Below, in pieces: positions 1-9,301 of a stretch of DNA of 49,347 nucleotides (the first letter of the stretch is position 1; each line of letters begins with the position of its first letter). Both the position numbers and the translations under genes were made by a program. A model generated the notes under the pieces. That model saw only the letters and a list, made by a program, of their open reading frames with translations. It was not told where the DNA came from and did not search any database. The DNA comes from an uncultured Eubacterium sp. (lineage in GTDB: Bacteria; Bacillota; Clostridia; Lachnospirales; Lachnospiraceae), in contig CAMDYG010000019.1 of the NCBI GenBank assembly GCA_945910225.1, positions 1 to 49,347 on the forward strand. The letters run 5' to 3'.

Positions 1-2
1 GA

Positions 3-500
3 ATCGTGGCGCACTCTCACCGGACAGATGGCTCATTTGGGTGCAGATTATTCACAATTGCGAGAGGATTACTGTCAGTGCCTTCACATGCTATAGATGC
101 CGTGTATATGGGATATTATTATGGTCTTGCCAAGTATTACGATTCCGTTGGCAATACGAGATCGAAGAACCACTGTATGGTTCTTTCTATAATAGTTCCT
201 GTTATACTCCATGGATGCTATGATTATTTTCTGTTTGAGGGAACTGTTCTGCATCTTGTTATATTTCTTATATTTGTTGTGGCGTTGGATATTCTTGCAG
301 TTATCAGGATTAATAAATCATCCAAGAAGAACATGAAGATATACAGAGCTAATCCACAGATGTATGATATGACATATATGCAGCAGGGGACATTTGGATG
401 GCAGAGGAATGCTTATATGTTTTGTACTAACTGTGGAGCAAAACTTAATATTAATACATTTTATTGTACTAATTGTGGCGCTCCTGTACACAGAATCTGA
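3..500 (+). CDS. PrsW-family intramembrane protease, C-terminal part, with zinc-ribbon tail (5' end outside window)
   Basis: The reading frame is already open at the first bases of the window, so the gene is truncated by the window edge; the GTG at 6 is not a believable start. The visible part has the PrsW signature: an Arg-containing helix (ARGLLSVPSHA) with the conserved His, a MGYYYGLAKYY segment, and a further membrane helix with the HGCYDY motif. PrsW proteins are multi-pass membrane proteases with conserved Glu and His residues; the Glu-bearing half would lie upstream. After a last hydrophobic segment and a basic stretch, the protein ends in two CxxC pairs (CTNCGAKLN, CTNCGAP), a small zinc ribbon predicted to be cytosolic. 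The substrate is unknown. The next gene has its own promoter, so this gene is probably not in the ftsK operon. Confidence 0.7.
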   Translation: MVAHSHRTDGSFGCRLFTIARGLLSVPSHAIDAVYMGYYYGLAKYYDSVGNTRSKNHCMVLSIIVPVILHGCYDYFLFEGTVLHLVIFLIFVVALDILAVIRINKSSKKNMKIYRANPQMYDMTYMQQGTFGWQRNAYMFCTNCGAKLNINTFYCTNCGAPVHRI

Positions 501-501
501 T

Positions 502-530
502 TTGCTTATGAACTTGATAAATGCTATAAT
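502..530 (+). promoter_or_regulatory. Putative sigma-A promoter of the ftsK operon
   Basis: TTGCTT (502-507) is followed after 17 bp by a perfect TATAAT (525-530) with an extended -10 TG at 522-523. Transcription would begin near 537, about 32 nt before the ftsK start codon. It lies directly after the stop codon of the preceding gene. Confidence 0.6.
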
Positions 531-568
531 AAACAGATGTGTTATGTTTTTGTGAAGGAGTGAGAATT

Positions 569-3322
569 ATGGCAGGAACAGCCAAAAAGACTAATAAAAA
601 GAAAACAAGCCAGAACAAGAAGGCATCTAATACTAAAGCAAATACCAAAGCAAATAGCAAGGCAGCTGCGCAGGCTGACAATCAGCTAAAGAATGACTGC
701 ATAATATTGTTTTCAATGGCATGTGCAATAATTCTTATATTAAGTAATTTTAATCTTGCAGGAACACTGGGAAGAGGAATCAAATGGCTTATGTTTGGAC
801 TTTTCGGCATAACCGGGTATATATTTCCAGTTGTACTTGCAGGAAGCATTATATTTTTAATGGTTAACAGAGACCTTATACGGGTTGCAAGAATGAAAAC
901 TGCTGCAGCATATGTACTTGTGTGGGTTGTGTGCGGAATGATACAGAGAATATATAATCAGCCGGATATAGCAGACAGCAGTATTGGGGAGATATTTACC
1001 AACTGCGCTGATTACAAAGTTGGAGGAGGATTCCTTGGAGGAGTATTCTGCAAAATCTTAAGTCCTATCGGGGCAATAGGAACATTTGTAATTCTGCTTA
1101 TTATTGCGATTATCTGTATAGTTATTATAACAGAGAAATCATTTATATCAGGTCTTAAGAATGTGAGCAATAGCGGACACAGAATGATGCAGGAGGCAAG
1201 GGAAGATTATTCTGCATATAAAGAACATTCAGCAAGCAGACATAATAATGATATAACTGATGAAGAATATAGACGGATAAGAGAAGAAGAGCGCGCTAAA
1301 GCCAGACTTAAAAGGATAGAGAAGAAGGAAAAGCAGCTTGCTGCACAAAAAGAGAGAGAAGAATATCTTGCCAATGCAAGGATGAATAATGTTGTGAGGG
1401 GAGTTACTTCTGATACGCTTCTTAAGGACAATGGAAGTGACAGTACACAACAGGATATAGATATTCATGAAATTGTTGTTAATCAGAATCGTAATGATGC
1501 ATATTCAGATGACATATATGATTATGACACTAATATGAAACCAGTTGATAAAGGAGAAATCCTTGTGGATGATGCTGATGAATTCTTTGAAAATATGTAT
1601 TCTGATGATAAAAACGATTATGCTCCATCTGAAAATGTATATGATTATGCACAGGATGATGAAGAAATATCAGCTTATGACAGAGATGAGGCTGATAAGC
1701 CGGAGTACGAAGTAGATTCAGAACCTGATGAAGAAGAGATCACAGAAATACCTTCACATGTTGAAAGCTATGATGAGCCGGAACATGAAACAGATGGATC
1801 AGGGCAGCAGGAGAAGGCTTCACAGCCAGAATCAGCAAAAGCAGAACCACTTAAGAAAAAGAAAAAAGCATATAAGTTTCCACCGGTGAGCCTGTTGAAA
1901 AAGAACCCTGGAGGAGCAGCGGGAGGAAAGGCTGAATACAGGCTTACTGCACAGAGACTTCAGGAAACATTACTTACATTTGGAGTAAAGGTTACGATAA
2001 CAGATATCAGCTGTGGACCGACTGTTACGAGGTATGAATTACAGCCTGAGCAGGGAGTTAAGGTAAGTAAGATAGTATCTTTGTCAGATGATATTAAGCT
2101 TAATCTTGCGGCAGCTGATATCAGAATAGAAGCACCAATACCTGGTAAAGCAGCTATAGGAATAGAGGTGCCTAATAAGGAAGCAGGAAGTGTTTATTTC
2201 AGAGAGCTGATAGAATCCAAAGAGTTCAGGGAAAGTACATCGGCAGTATCGTTTGGCGTTGGTAAAGATATAGCAGGAAAAACGATAATTGCAGATATTG
2301 CCAAGATGCCACATATGCTTATTGCCGGAGCAACAGGTTCTGGAAAATCGGTATGCATTAATACGATTATAATGAGTATATTGTATAAGGCAAAGCCGGA
2401 GGATGTAAGACTTATAATGGTTGATCCAAAGGTTGTTGAGCTTAGTGTGTATAATGGTATACCACATTTGCTGCTTCCAGTTGTGACTGATCCAAAGAAA
2501 GCTGCCGGAGCACTTAACTGGGCTGTTAACGAAATGACAGAACGTTATAAAAAGTTTGCAGCCATGCAGGTAAGAAATATAAAAGGCTATAATGATGTAG
2601 TTGATAAGAAAAATAATGAGGGGATAGATCCTCCGATGGAGAAGCTTCCACAGATTGTTATTATTATTGACGAGCTTGCGGATCTTATGATGGTTGCACC
2701 AGGTGAAGTTGAAGATGCAATATGTCGTCTGGCACAGTTAGCCAGAGCAGCCGGAATACATATGGTAATTGCAACACAGAGACCATCCGTTAATGTAGTC
2801 ACAGGCCTTATTAAAGCCAATATACCATCTAAGATTGCATTTGCTGTTTCCTCAGGTATTGATTCAAGAGTTATTCTTGATATGAATGGTGCTGAGAAAT
2901 TATTGGGAAAGGGAGATATGCTTTATTTTCCATCTAATCTTCCAAAGCCGTTGAGAGTTCAGGGAGCTTTCGTGTCTGATGAAGAAGTAGAGAAAGTTGT
3001 TACATTCCTTAAGGACAATGCAGAGGAGGTTACATATGATGAGAGCATAGCTGAGGCCTCTGTAAGTCAGGAAAGTATGCCGGGAAGTAGCAGAAGTGAT
3101 GATGACAGGGATTCATTATTTGAAGAGGCAGGCAGATTTGTTATCGAGAATGAGAAAGGTTCGATTGGAAGTCTGCAGAGACATTTTAAGATAGGTTTTA
3201 ACAGAGCAGGAAGGATAATGGATCAGCTTGCTGATTCCAAGGTTGTAGGGCCAGAGCTTGGCACGAAACCAAGAAAGGTTGAGATGTCAATGGAAGAGTT
3301 TGAGGCACTTTTGAAACAATAG
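569..3322 (+). CDS. ftsK: FtsK/SpoIIIE DNA translocase
   Basis: Membrane-anchored, ATP-driven DNA pump that moves chromosome ends through the closing septum. The 917-residue protein has a basic N-terminus, about four membrane helices (roughly residues 45-195), a long charged linker rich in Asp and Glu (about 200-430), then the motor. Walker A is GATGSGKSV (Lys593) and Walker B is the [13 protein letters not shown] stretch. The C-terminus has the winged-helix gamma domain ([20 protein letters not shown]) that reads oriented KOPS/SRS sequences. I chose ATG 569, preceded by AAGGAG at 555-560; a longer frame from 539 has no such site. Whether it acts in vegetative division, spore chromosome translocation or both cannot be told from sequence. 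First gene of the long operon. Confidence 0.95.
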   Translation: MAGTAKKTNKKKTSQNKKASNTKANTKANSKAAAQADNQLKNDCIILFSMACAIILILSNFNLAGTLGRGIKWLMFGLFGITGYIFPVVLAGSIIFLMVNRDLIRVARMKTAAAYVLVWVVCGMIQRIYNQPDIADSSIGEIFTNCADYKVGGGFLGGVFCKILSPIGAIGTFVILLIIAIICIVIITEKSFISGLKNVSNSGHRMMQEAREDYSAYKEHSASRHNNDITDEEYRRIREEERAKARLKRIEKKEKQLAAQKEREEYLANARMNNVVRGVTSDTLLKDNGSDSTQQDIDIHEIVVNQNRNDAYSDDIYDYDTNMKPVDKGEILVDDADEFFENMYSDDKNDYAPSENVYDYAQDDEEISAYDRDEADKPEYEVDSEPDEEEITEIPSHVESYDEPEHETDGSGQQEKASQPESAKAEPLKKKKKAYKFPPVSLLKKNPGGAAGGKAEYRLTAQRLQETLLTFGVKVTITDISCGPTVTRYELQPEQGVKVSKIVSLSDDIKLNLAAADIRIEAPIPGKAAIGIEVPNKEAGSVYFRELIESKEFRESTSAVSFGVGKDIAGKTIIADIAKMPHMLIAGATGSGKSVCINTIIMSILYKAKPEDVRLIMVDPKVVELSVYNGIPHLLLPVVTDPKKAAGALNWAVNEMTERYKKFAAMQVRNIKGYNDVVDKKNNEGIDPPMEKLPQIVIIIDELADLMMVAPGEVEDAICRLAQLARAAGIHMVIATQRPSVNVVTGLIKANIPSKIAFAVSSGIDSRVILDMNGAEKLLGKGDMLYFPSNLPKPLRVQGAFVSDEEVEKVVTFLKDNAEEVTYDESIAEASVSQESMPGSSRSDDDRDSLFEEAGRFVIENEKGSIGSLQRHFKIGFNRAGRIMDQLADSKVVGPELGTKPRKVEMSMEEFEALLKQ

Positions 3323-3363
3323 AATGTATAGATATTTTGGTTAATTAATAGCGAGGAGGAAAT

Positions 3364-4860
3364 ATGAAGCTTTCAGAAATATTAAAAATATGTTCAGAAA
3401 ATGCAGTGGAAAAGTTTCGGTATAATGTAATAAAAGGAACAACAGACACAGAGGTTACAGGTATTACATCAGACTCAAGAAATATGCAGGATGGATATGC
3501 ATTTGTATGCATTAAAGGAGCGGTAAGCGATGGACATAAGTATATCGGTCAGGTGGCTGATAAGGCATCTGTTATAGTTGTTCTTGATGGATATGATATG
3601 TCTGGATATGATGGGGATTCAACTGTTATTTCAACTGGCAATACAAGACTTGCACTTGCACTTATGTCAGCGGCTATATATGGTAATCCGGATGAAAAGC
3701 TTTTTACAATAGGAATTACAGGAACAAAAGGAAAAACAACAACAACTTATATGATTAGGAATGTTCTTGAAGCATGTGGTATTAAAACAGGACTTATAGG
3801 AACAATAGAGACTATTATTGGTGACGAAAAAATACCAGCACATAATACAACACCAGAGTCAATAGAGATTCATCAGGCATTTGCAAGAATGGTTTCTGAG
3901 GGCTGCAAGGCAGTTGTAATGGAAGTTTCTTCACAGGGACTCAAGCTTGACAGAACAGCTGGAATTATGTTTGATATCGGCGTGTTTACTAATCTCGAAC
4001 CAGATCATATAGGACCTAATGAGCATGAATCATTTGAAGAATATCTTGAGTGCAAGGCCAAGCTTTTTAAACAGTGCAGGACAGGTATTGTAAATGCTGA
4101 CGACAAGCATACACCACAGATAATAAAGGATTGCATATGCACAGTTGAAAGTTATGGATTAAGTGATAAGGCAGATATATGTGCTAAGAATATTAATCTT
4201 TTACATGAACCGGGCAAGATAGGACTTACATATGACTGTCAGGGACTTGTCAATATGAAGGTTGAACTTGAGCTTCCAGGAAAATTCTCAGTATATAATT
4301 CATTGTGTGCAATAGCTGTTACAAGACATTTTAATGTTGATGAAAAGATTCTTGAAGAAACTCTTAAAAAAGTTAAAGTTAAGGGAAGAATTGAACTTGT
4401 AAAGGTATCAGATAAATTCACACTTATGATAGATTATGCTCATAATGCCATGGCGCTGGAAAGTATCCTTACAACCCTGAAAGAATATAAACCTCACAGA
4501 CTTGTGTGCCTGTTTGGTTGTGGTGGAAACAGGTCAAAGGAGAGAAGATTTGAGATGGGAGAAGTGTCTGGAAGACTTGCAGATCTCACAATAATCACAT
4601 CAGATAATCCAAGATATGAAGAACCAGAGGCTATTATTGAGGATATTAAAACAGGAATAGCAAAAACTAATGGAAAACACATTGACATAACAGATAGGAA
4701 AGAAGCTATCAGATATGCAATATCACATGGAGAACCTGGAGATATTATCGTGCTGGCTGGTAAAGGACATGAAGATTACCAGGAAATAAAAGGCGTGAAA
4801 TATCCTATGGATGAAAGAGTGCTTATAGCTGAAGTGTTAGAAGAATTGAAAGGTAATTAA
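3364..4860 (+). CDS. murE: UDP-MurNAc-tripeptide synthetase (MurE), meso-DAP type
   Basis: Cytosolic Mur ligase adding the third stem-peptide amino acid to UDP-MurNAc-L-Ala-D-Glu with ATP. The 498-residue length fits the family. Domains in order: N-terminal UDP-binding domain, central ATPase with the P-loop GTKGKTTTT (residues 120-128), and the C-terminal ligase domain. The substrate-selecting motif is DNPR (414-417), which in characterised MurE enzymes marks meso-diaminopimelate; Lys enzymes differ here. Two central-domain details are atypical: the usual EVSSHG reads EVSSQG (Gln191), and the usual DHLDYHG reads DHIGPNEHES (from Asp214). It starts at ATG 3364 after GAGGAGG and overlaps priA by one base (TAATG). 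It lies outside the dcw cluster, next to ftsK. Confidence 0.9.
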   Translation: MKLSEILKICSENAVEKFRYNVIKGTTDTEVTGITSDSRNMQDGYAFVCIKGAVSDGHKYIGQVADKASVIVVLDGYDMSGYDGDSTVISTGNTRLALALMSAAIYGNPDEKLFTIGITGTKGKTTTTYMIRNVLEACGIKTGLIGTIETIIGDEKIPAHNTTPESIEIHQAFARMVSEGCKAVVMEVSSQGLKLDRTAGIMFDIGVFTNLEPDHIGPNEHESFEEYLECKAKLFKQCRTGIVNADDKHTPQIIKDCICTVESYGLSDKADICAKNINLLHEPGKIGLTYDCQGLVNMKVELELPGKFSVYNSLCAIAVTRHFNVDEKILEETLKKVKVKGRIELVKVSDKFTLMIDYAHNAMALESILTTLKEYKPHRLVCLFGCGGNRSKERRFEMGEVSGRLADLTIITSDNPRYEEPEAIIEDIKTGIAKTNGKHIDITDRKEAIRYAISHGEPGDIIVLAGKGHEDYQEIKGVKYPMDERVLIAEVLEELKGN

Positions 4861-7076
4861 TGTACGCTGATATAATTATTGATATCTCACATGAACAACT
4901 GGATAAGACATTTCAATATGCTGTTCCAGAGCAGCTTGAGAGTATTATTGAGATAGGGATGACAGTAGATATACCATTTGGCGCAGGAAACAGGAATATA
5001 ACTGGTTATGTGGTGGGGTTAGGAGATAAACCTAAATATCCTGTTGATAAGATAAAATATCTTAATGGGATAATAAAGAACCGCGTATCGGTTGAAAACA
5101 GAATGATAAAGCTTGCTTTATGGCTGAAACGTAATTATGGCTCAACTATGAATCAGGCTTTAAAAACTGTTATACCCGTGAAAGATAAGGTTAGGCAGAA
5201 AGAAAAAAAGTCTGTGAATCTTATGGCTGATGAGATGACTGTTAAGAATGCACTTGAACAGTTTCAAAAGAAAAATGTAAAGGCGCGTTTAAGACTGTTG
5301 ACAGCACTTGTTAATGAGCCAGTAATAGATTATGAAATTGTTAAAACAAAACTTAATATTTCACAACAGACAATAAAAGCACTGGAAAATATGGGACTTA
5401 TCCAGATAAAAACAGAAGAATTATATAGAAATCCTGTGAAGGTATCAGATGTGGCTGAAAAGAGAGTTACACTTAATGATGAACAGCAAAATGCTGTCAA
5501 TACAATAATATCAGATTATGATTCTGGGAATTATAATACCTACCTTTTGCATGGTGTTACAGGAAGTGGCAAGACAGAAGTATATCTTGATGTTATAGAA
5601 CATGTTATTAAGAATAACAGACAGGTTATAGTCCTGATTCCTGAGATAGCACTGACATTCCAGACTGTCCAGAGATTCTATAAAAGATTTGGTGACAGAG
5701 TATCTATTATGAATTCGAGAATGTCAAAAGGAGAAAGGTATGACCAGTTCATGCGGGCTAAGAATGGGGATATCAGTATAATGATTGGACCGAGGTCAGC
5801 ATTGTTCACACCTTTTTCAAATATAGGTCTTATAGTGATAGATGAGGAGCATGAGAGTGCTTATAAGTCAGAGACAGTTCCAAGATATCATGCCAGACCG
5901 ACAGCGGTTCATATTGCCAAAGAGGCAGGAGCATCGGTTATACTTGGGTCTGCAACGCCATCGGTTGAAAGCTTTTACTATGCATCAACAGGAAAATATA
6001 AGCTTCTGGAACTGGGAAACAGAGCAGGAAGTGGTACAATGCCTGATGTGCATATCGTTGATCTAAGAGAAGAACTCCGGCAAGGAAACAGAACAATGTT
6101 TAGCAGCAGGCTGAGAACACTGATGCAAGACAGGTTAAACAGACACGAGCAGATTATGCTTTTTCTTAATAAACGTGGGGTTGCAGGATTTATATCATGC
6201 AGATCATGCGGCAAAGTTATGAAATGTCCACATTGTGATGTTTCACTTACTGAACATGCCAATGGAAGACTTGTATGTCATTATTGCGGCTATACATCAC
6301 CGGCTATCAGAATATGTCCGGAATGTGGTTCTAAATATGTATCTGGATTCAGGGCTGGAACAGAAGCAGTAGAACAGAGTGTTAAGAAGATGTTTCCTTC
6401 TGCAAGAGTGTTAAGAATGGACATGGATACTACTAAAGGAAAAGACGGACATGAGAAAATCCTTTCGGAATTTGCCAATGAGAATGCTGATATTCTGATT
6501 GGAACACAGATGATAGTAAAAGGACACGATTTTCCTAATGTTACTCTGGTTGGAGTTCTTGCAGCAGATATGTCTTTATATGCCAGTGATTTCAGGGCAT
6601 CAGAAAGAACATTCCAGCTGCTTACACAGGCTGCAGGAAGGGCAGGAAGAGCTGAAAAACCTGGGGAGGTAGTTATACAGACATATACTCCGCAACATTT
6701 TAGTATTGTGAGTGCGGCTAAACAGGATTATAATCTTTTCTATCAGCAGGAAATTGCATATAGAAAGATTATGGGATATCCACCTGTAAGCAATCTTATG
6801 AAGATAATGCTGTCATCAGAAGATGAAGAACGCCTTACATATGCGTCTGAACAATTGAAAGCATATATTGACAGGGAATGTGAGGACAGCGGCATTATAT
6901 GCATAGGGCCGGCACAGGCACCGATATATAAGATAAAGGATATATATAACAGAATTATATATGCAAAACATTCTGACAGGGATAAGCTTACATATTTATA
7001 TGAAAAGCTGGATATATATATTGTCGGGAATGCAGATTTTAGAAATATTAATATACAATATGATATTAATGGATAG
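4860..7076 (+). CDS. priA: Primosomal protein N' (PriA helicase)
   Basis: 3'-to-5' superfamily 2 helicase that recognises stalled forks and reloads the replicative helicase. The 738-residue protein has the N-terminal fork-binding region, a helicase core with Walker A GVTGSGKTEVY (Lys238), a DEEH box (VIDEEHESAYKS), and an eight-cysteine zinc module (CRSCGKVMKCPHCD then CHYCGY and CPECGSKY) inserted between the helicase lobes, followed by the conserved QMIVKGHDFPNVTLVG motif. All expected PriA motifs are present and intact. The start codon overlaps the murE stop by one base, implying translational coupling. The order priA-def-fmt-rsmB-rlmN-stp-prkC-rsgA-rpe is a known Firmicute arrangement. 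Confidence 0.95.
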   Translation: MYADIIIDISHEQLDKTFQYAVPEQLESIIEIGMTVDIPFGAGNRNITGYVVGLGDKPKYPVDKIKYLNGIIKNRVSVENRMIKLALWLKRNYGSTMNQALKTVIPVKDKVRQKEKKSVNLMADEMTVKNALEQFQKKNVKARLRLLTALVNEPVIDYEIVKTKLNISQQTIKALENMGLIQIKTEELYRNPVKVSDVAEKRVTLNDEQQNAVNTIISDYDSGNYNTYLLHGVTGSGKTEVYLDVIEHVIKNNRQVIVLIPEIALTFQTVQRFYKRFGDRVSIMNSRMSKGERYDQFMRAKNGDISIMIGPRSALFTPFSNIGLIVIDEEHESAYKSETVPRYHARPTAVHIAKEAGASVILGSATPSVESFYYASTGKYKLLELGNRAGSGTMPDVHIVDLREELRQGNRTMFSSRLRTLMQDRLNRHEQIMLFLNKRGVAGFISCRSCGKVMKCPHCDVSLTEHANGRLVCHYCGYTSPAIRICPECGSKYVSGFRAGTEAVEQSVKKMFPSARVLRMDMDTTKGKDGHEKILSEFANENADILIGTQMIVKGHDFPNVTLVGVLAADMSLYASDFRASERTFQLLTQAAGRAGRAEKPGEVVIQTYTPQHFSIVSAAKQDYNLFYQQEIAYRKIMGYPPVSNLMKIMLSSEDEERLTYASEQLKAYIDRECEDSGIICIGPAQAPIYKIKDIYNRIIYAKHSDRDKLTYLYEKLDIYIVGNADFRNINIQYDING

Positions 7077-7107
7077 ACATAAATGGCCTGAACGATAAGG
7101 AGGAATT

Positions 7108-7578
7108 ATGGCACTTAGAAATATAAGAACACTTGGAGATGAAGTGTTAAGGGCAAAGGCAAAAGAAATAACAGAGATGACACCTAGAATTGAAGAACTT
7201 ATTGATGATATGTTCGAGACAATGTATGAGGCTAATGGGGTAGGACTGGCAGCTCCACAGGTTGGAATAAGAAAAAGACTTGTGGTAATTGACTGTGGAG
7301 ATGATCCTATAGTGCTAATTAATCCTGTTGTTCTTGAAACAAGCGGTTCACAGACAGGATATGAAGGATGCCTTAGTGTTCCTGGAAAGACAGGAACAGT
7401 TACAAGACCTAATTATGCCAAGGTTAAAGCTCTTAATGAGAACATGGAAGAGATTATTGTAGAAGGCGAGGAGCTCCTTGCAAGATGTCTTCTTCATGAG
7501 ATTGATCATCTTGACGGAATTATGTATGTTGATAAAGTAGAGGGTGAACTTCTTTCTACTGATGATGTAGAAGAATAA
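7108..7578 (+). CDS. def: Peptide deformylase
   Basis: Metalloenzyme removing the N-formyl group from nascent proteins. The 156-residue protein has all three family motifs: GVGLAAPQ (44-51), EGCLS with the metal-ligand Cys88, and HEIDH with ligands His130 and His134 and catalytic Glu131. Its short length and the EGCLS sequence indicate a type 1 enzyme. AGGAGG sits just before ATG 7108. It is paired with fmt, which installs the formyl group. Confidence 0.96.
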   Translation: MALRNIRTLGDEVLRAKAKEITEMTPRIEELIDDMFETMYEANGVGLAAPQVGIRKRLVVIDCGDDPIVLINPVVLETSGSQTGYEGCLSVPGKTGTVTRPNYAKVKALNENMEEIIVEGEELLARCLLHEIDHLDGIMYVDKVEGELLSTDDVEE

Positions 7579-7598
7579 TTCACAGAAATGAGGAATTA

Positions 7599-8549
7599 AT
7601 GAAAGTTGTATTTATGGGAACCCCTGATTTTGCGGTGGGTACACTTAAAGCTGTTATTGATGCAGGACATGAGGTTGTAGCAGTTGTTACACAGCCAGAT
7701 AAGCCGAAAGGAAGAAGCAAGACACCAAGTTTTTCACCTGTAAAGGAAGAAGCCGTGGCACAGGGATTAAGGGTTATACAGCCAGAAAAGGCAAGAGATG
7801 AAGCATTTATTGAAGAGCTTAGAAAGCTTGAAGCAGATGTCTTTGTTGTAGTTGCATTTGGGCAGATATTACCAGCAAGTATTCTTAACATGCCAAAGTA
7901 TGGATGTGTTAATGTTCATGCGTCTCTGCTTCCAAAGTACAGGGGAGCATCTCCGATACAATGGGCGGTAATCGATGGTTGCGAATATTCGGGAGTTACT
8001 ACCATGCAGATGGATGAAGGTGTTGATACAGGAGATATCCTGATGGTAGAAAAAGTTAAGCTTGCACCTAAGGAAACTGGTGGCAGCCTTTTTGACAGAT
8101 TAAGTGGAGTTGGAGCCAGTCTTCTTGTAAGAACACTGGAAGGACTTGAAAAGGGAACTATAACACCAGTAAAGCAGGATGATTCCCAGAGTACGCATGT
8201 TTCAATGCTTAGCAAGGCTTTTGGAAAACTTGATTTTGAAAAAGATGCAGCAAGTATAGAGAGACTTATCAGGGGACTTAATCCATGGCCAAGTGCATTT
8301 ACATATTTTGAAGGGAAAATGCTTAAAATATGGGATGCGGATGTTATAGATGAAAGTGATGACAATACAGGATTAAGAAAAGGTGTTCCTGGAGAAGTAG
8401 TAGAAGTGGATAAGGACAAGTTCATTATATCATGCGGTGATGGATTCCTTGTTGTGAATGAATTACAGATGGAAGGAAAGAAACGTATGGATTGTGGTTC
8501 ATTCTTACGCGGAATACAGATAAAGGCAGGAACAGTTCTTGGCAGTTAA
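7599..8549 (+). CDS. fmt: Methionyl-tRNA formyltransferase
   Basis: Transfers a formyl group from 10-formyl-THF to Met-tRNA(fMet) so that it can be used for initiation. The 316-residue protein starts with MKVVFMGTPDFAV, carries the catalytic segment NVHASLLPKYRG (Asn105, His107) followed by GASPIQWA, and has the C-terminal tRNA-binding OB-like domain (LNPWPSAFTYF onward). Length and motifs are standard. It lies 20 nt downstream of def in the same operon. Confidence 0.96.
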   Translation: MKVVFMGTPDFAVGTLKAVIDAGHEVVAVVTQPDKPKGRSKTPSFSPVKEEAVAQGLRVIQPEKARDEAFIEELRKLEADVFVVVAFGQILPASILNMPKYGCVNVHASLLPKYRGASPIQWAVIDGCEYSGVTTMQMDEGVDTGDILMVEKVKLAPKETGGSLFDRLSGVGASLLVRTLEGLEKGTITPVKQDDSQSTHVSMLSKAFGKLDFEKDAASIERLIRGLNPWPSAFTYFEGKMLKIWDADVIDESDDNTGLRKGVPGEVVEVDKDKFIISCGDGFLVVNELQMEGKKRMDCGSFLRGIQIKAGTVLGS

Positions 8550-8587
8550 TAACGTGTGGTTTTTATTACAAAGAAAGAGGTACTGAT

Positions 8588-9301
8588 ATGATAGCTTTAT
8601 ATGGATATTATGGATATTATTATGACCCAATGTATATTTTGATCATTATTTCATGTATTATTGCTTTTATAGCACAGATTAAAGTAAAGAGTACATTTAA
8701 TAAGTATTCAAAGGTAGCATCGTCAAGAGGAATGACAGGTGCAATGGTTGCAGAGCAGCTTTTAAGAAGCCAGGGAATATATGATGTGTCAATTCAGAGA
8801 GTTTCAGGAAGTCTTTCTGATAATTATAATCCAAGGAATAAGACACTGAATCTGTCAGATTCGGTATATAATTCAACATCAGTTGCTGCAATTGGCGTTG
8901 CAGCACATGAAACAGGACATGCGATACAACATGCTACAGGCTATGGTCCTTTGAGCTTTAGGACAGCATTGTTCCCTGTAGCTAACATAGGTTCAAGATT
9001 ATCGTGGGTATTTATTATTCTTGGACTTATATTTGGTTCAACTAATGTACTTGTTGATATTGGTATATTAATGTTTTCACTTGCTGTACTTTTTCAGCTT
9101 GTTACTTTGCCAGTAGAGTTTAATGCGTCAGCAAGGGCACTTGAACTTCTGGAGTCGCAAGGGTATCTGTATGCAGATGAGAACCGACAGGCAAGAAAGG
9201 TGCTTTCGGCAGCAGCAATGACATATGTTGCAGCCGCTGCAACAGCTATATTGCAGTTATTAAGACTCATTTATTTATTTGGAGGAAGACGCCGTGACTG
9301 A
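8588..9301 (+). CDS. YugP-like zinc-dependent membrane peptidase
   Basis: Predicted integral-membrane metallopeptidase of the Zn_peptidase_2 (YugP) family. The 237-residue protein starts with a Tyr/Gly-rich end and a membrane helix (about 15-32). It carries the zinc motif HETGH (His107, Glu108, His111) in the context GVAAHETGHAIQHA, two further hydrophobic helices (about 137-180), a probable third ligand in the ASARALELL helix, and a last helix near the C-terminus. I chose ATG 8588, preceded by GAAAGAGG; a longer frame from 8492 overlaps fmt and lacks the family N-terminus. The function is unknown in general. The stop codon overlaps the rsmB start. Confidence 0.85.
   Translation: MIALYGYYGYYYDPMYILIIISCIIAFIAQIKVKSTFNKYSKVASSRGMTGAMVAEQLLRSQGIYDVSIQRVSGSLSDNYNPRNKTLNLSDSVYNSTSVAAIGVAAHETGHAIQHATGYGPLSFRTALFPVANIGSRLSWVFIILGLIFGSTNVLVDIGILMFSLAVLFQLVTLPVEFNASARALELLESQGYLYADENRQARKVLSAAAMTYVAAAATAILQLLRLIYLFGGRRRD

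Noticed and set aside
2084-2467. Minus-strand open frame opposite ftsK
   Set aside because: It lies entirely within the conserved FtsK motor region, has no recognisable domain and is a shadow of the coding frame; the same applies to the other antisense frames within known genes.
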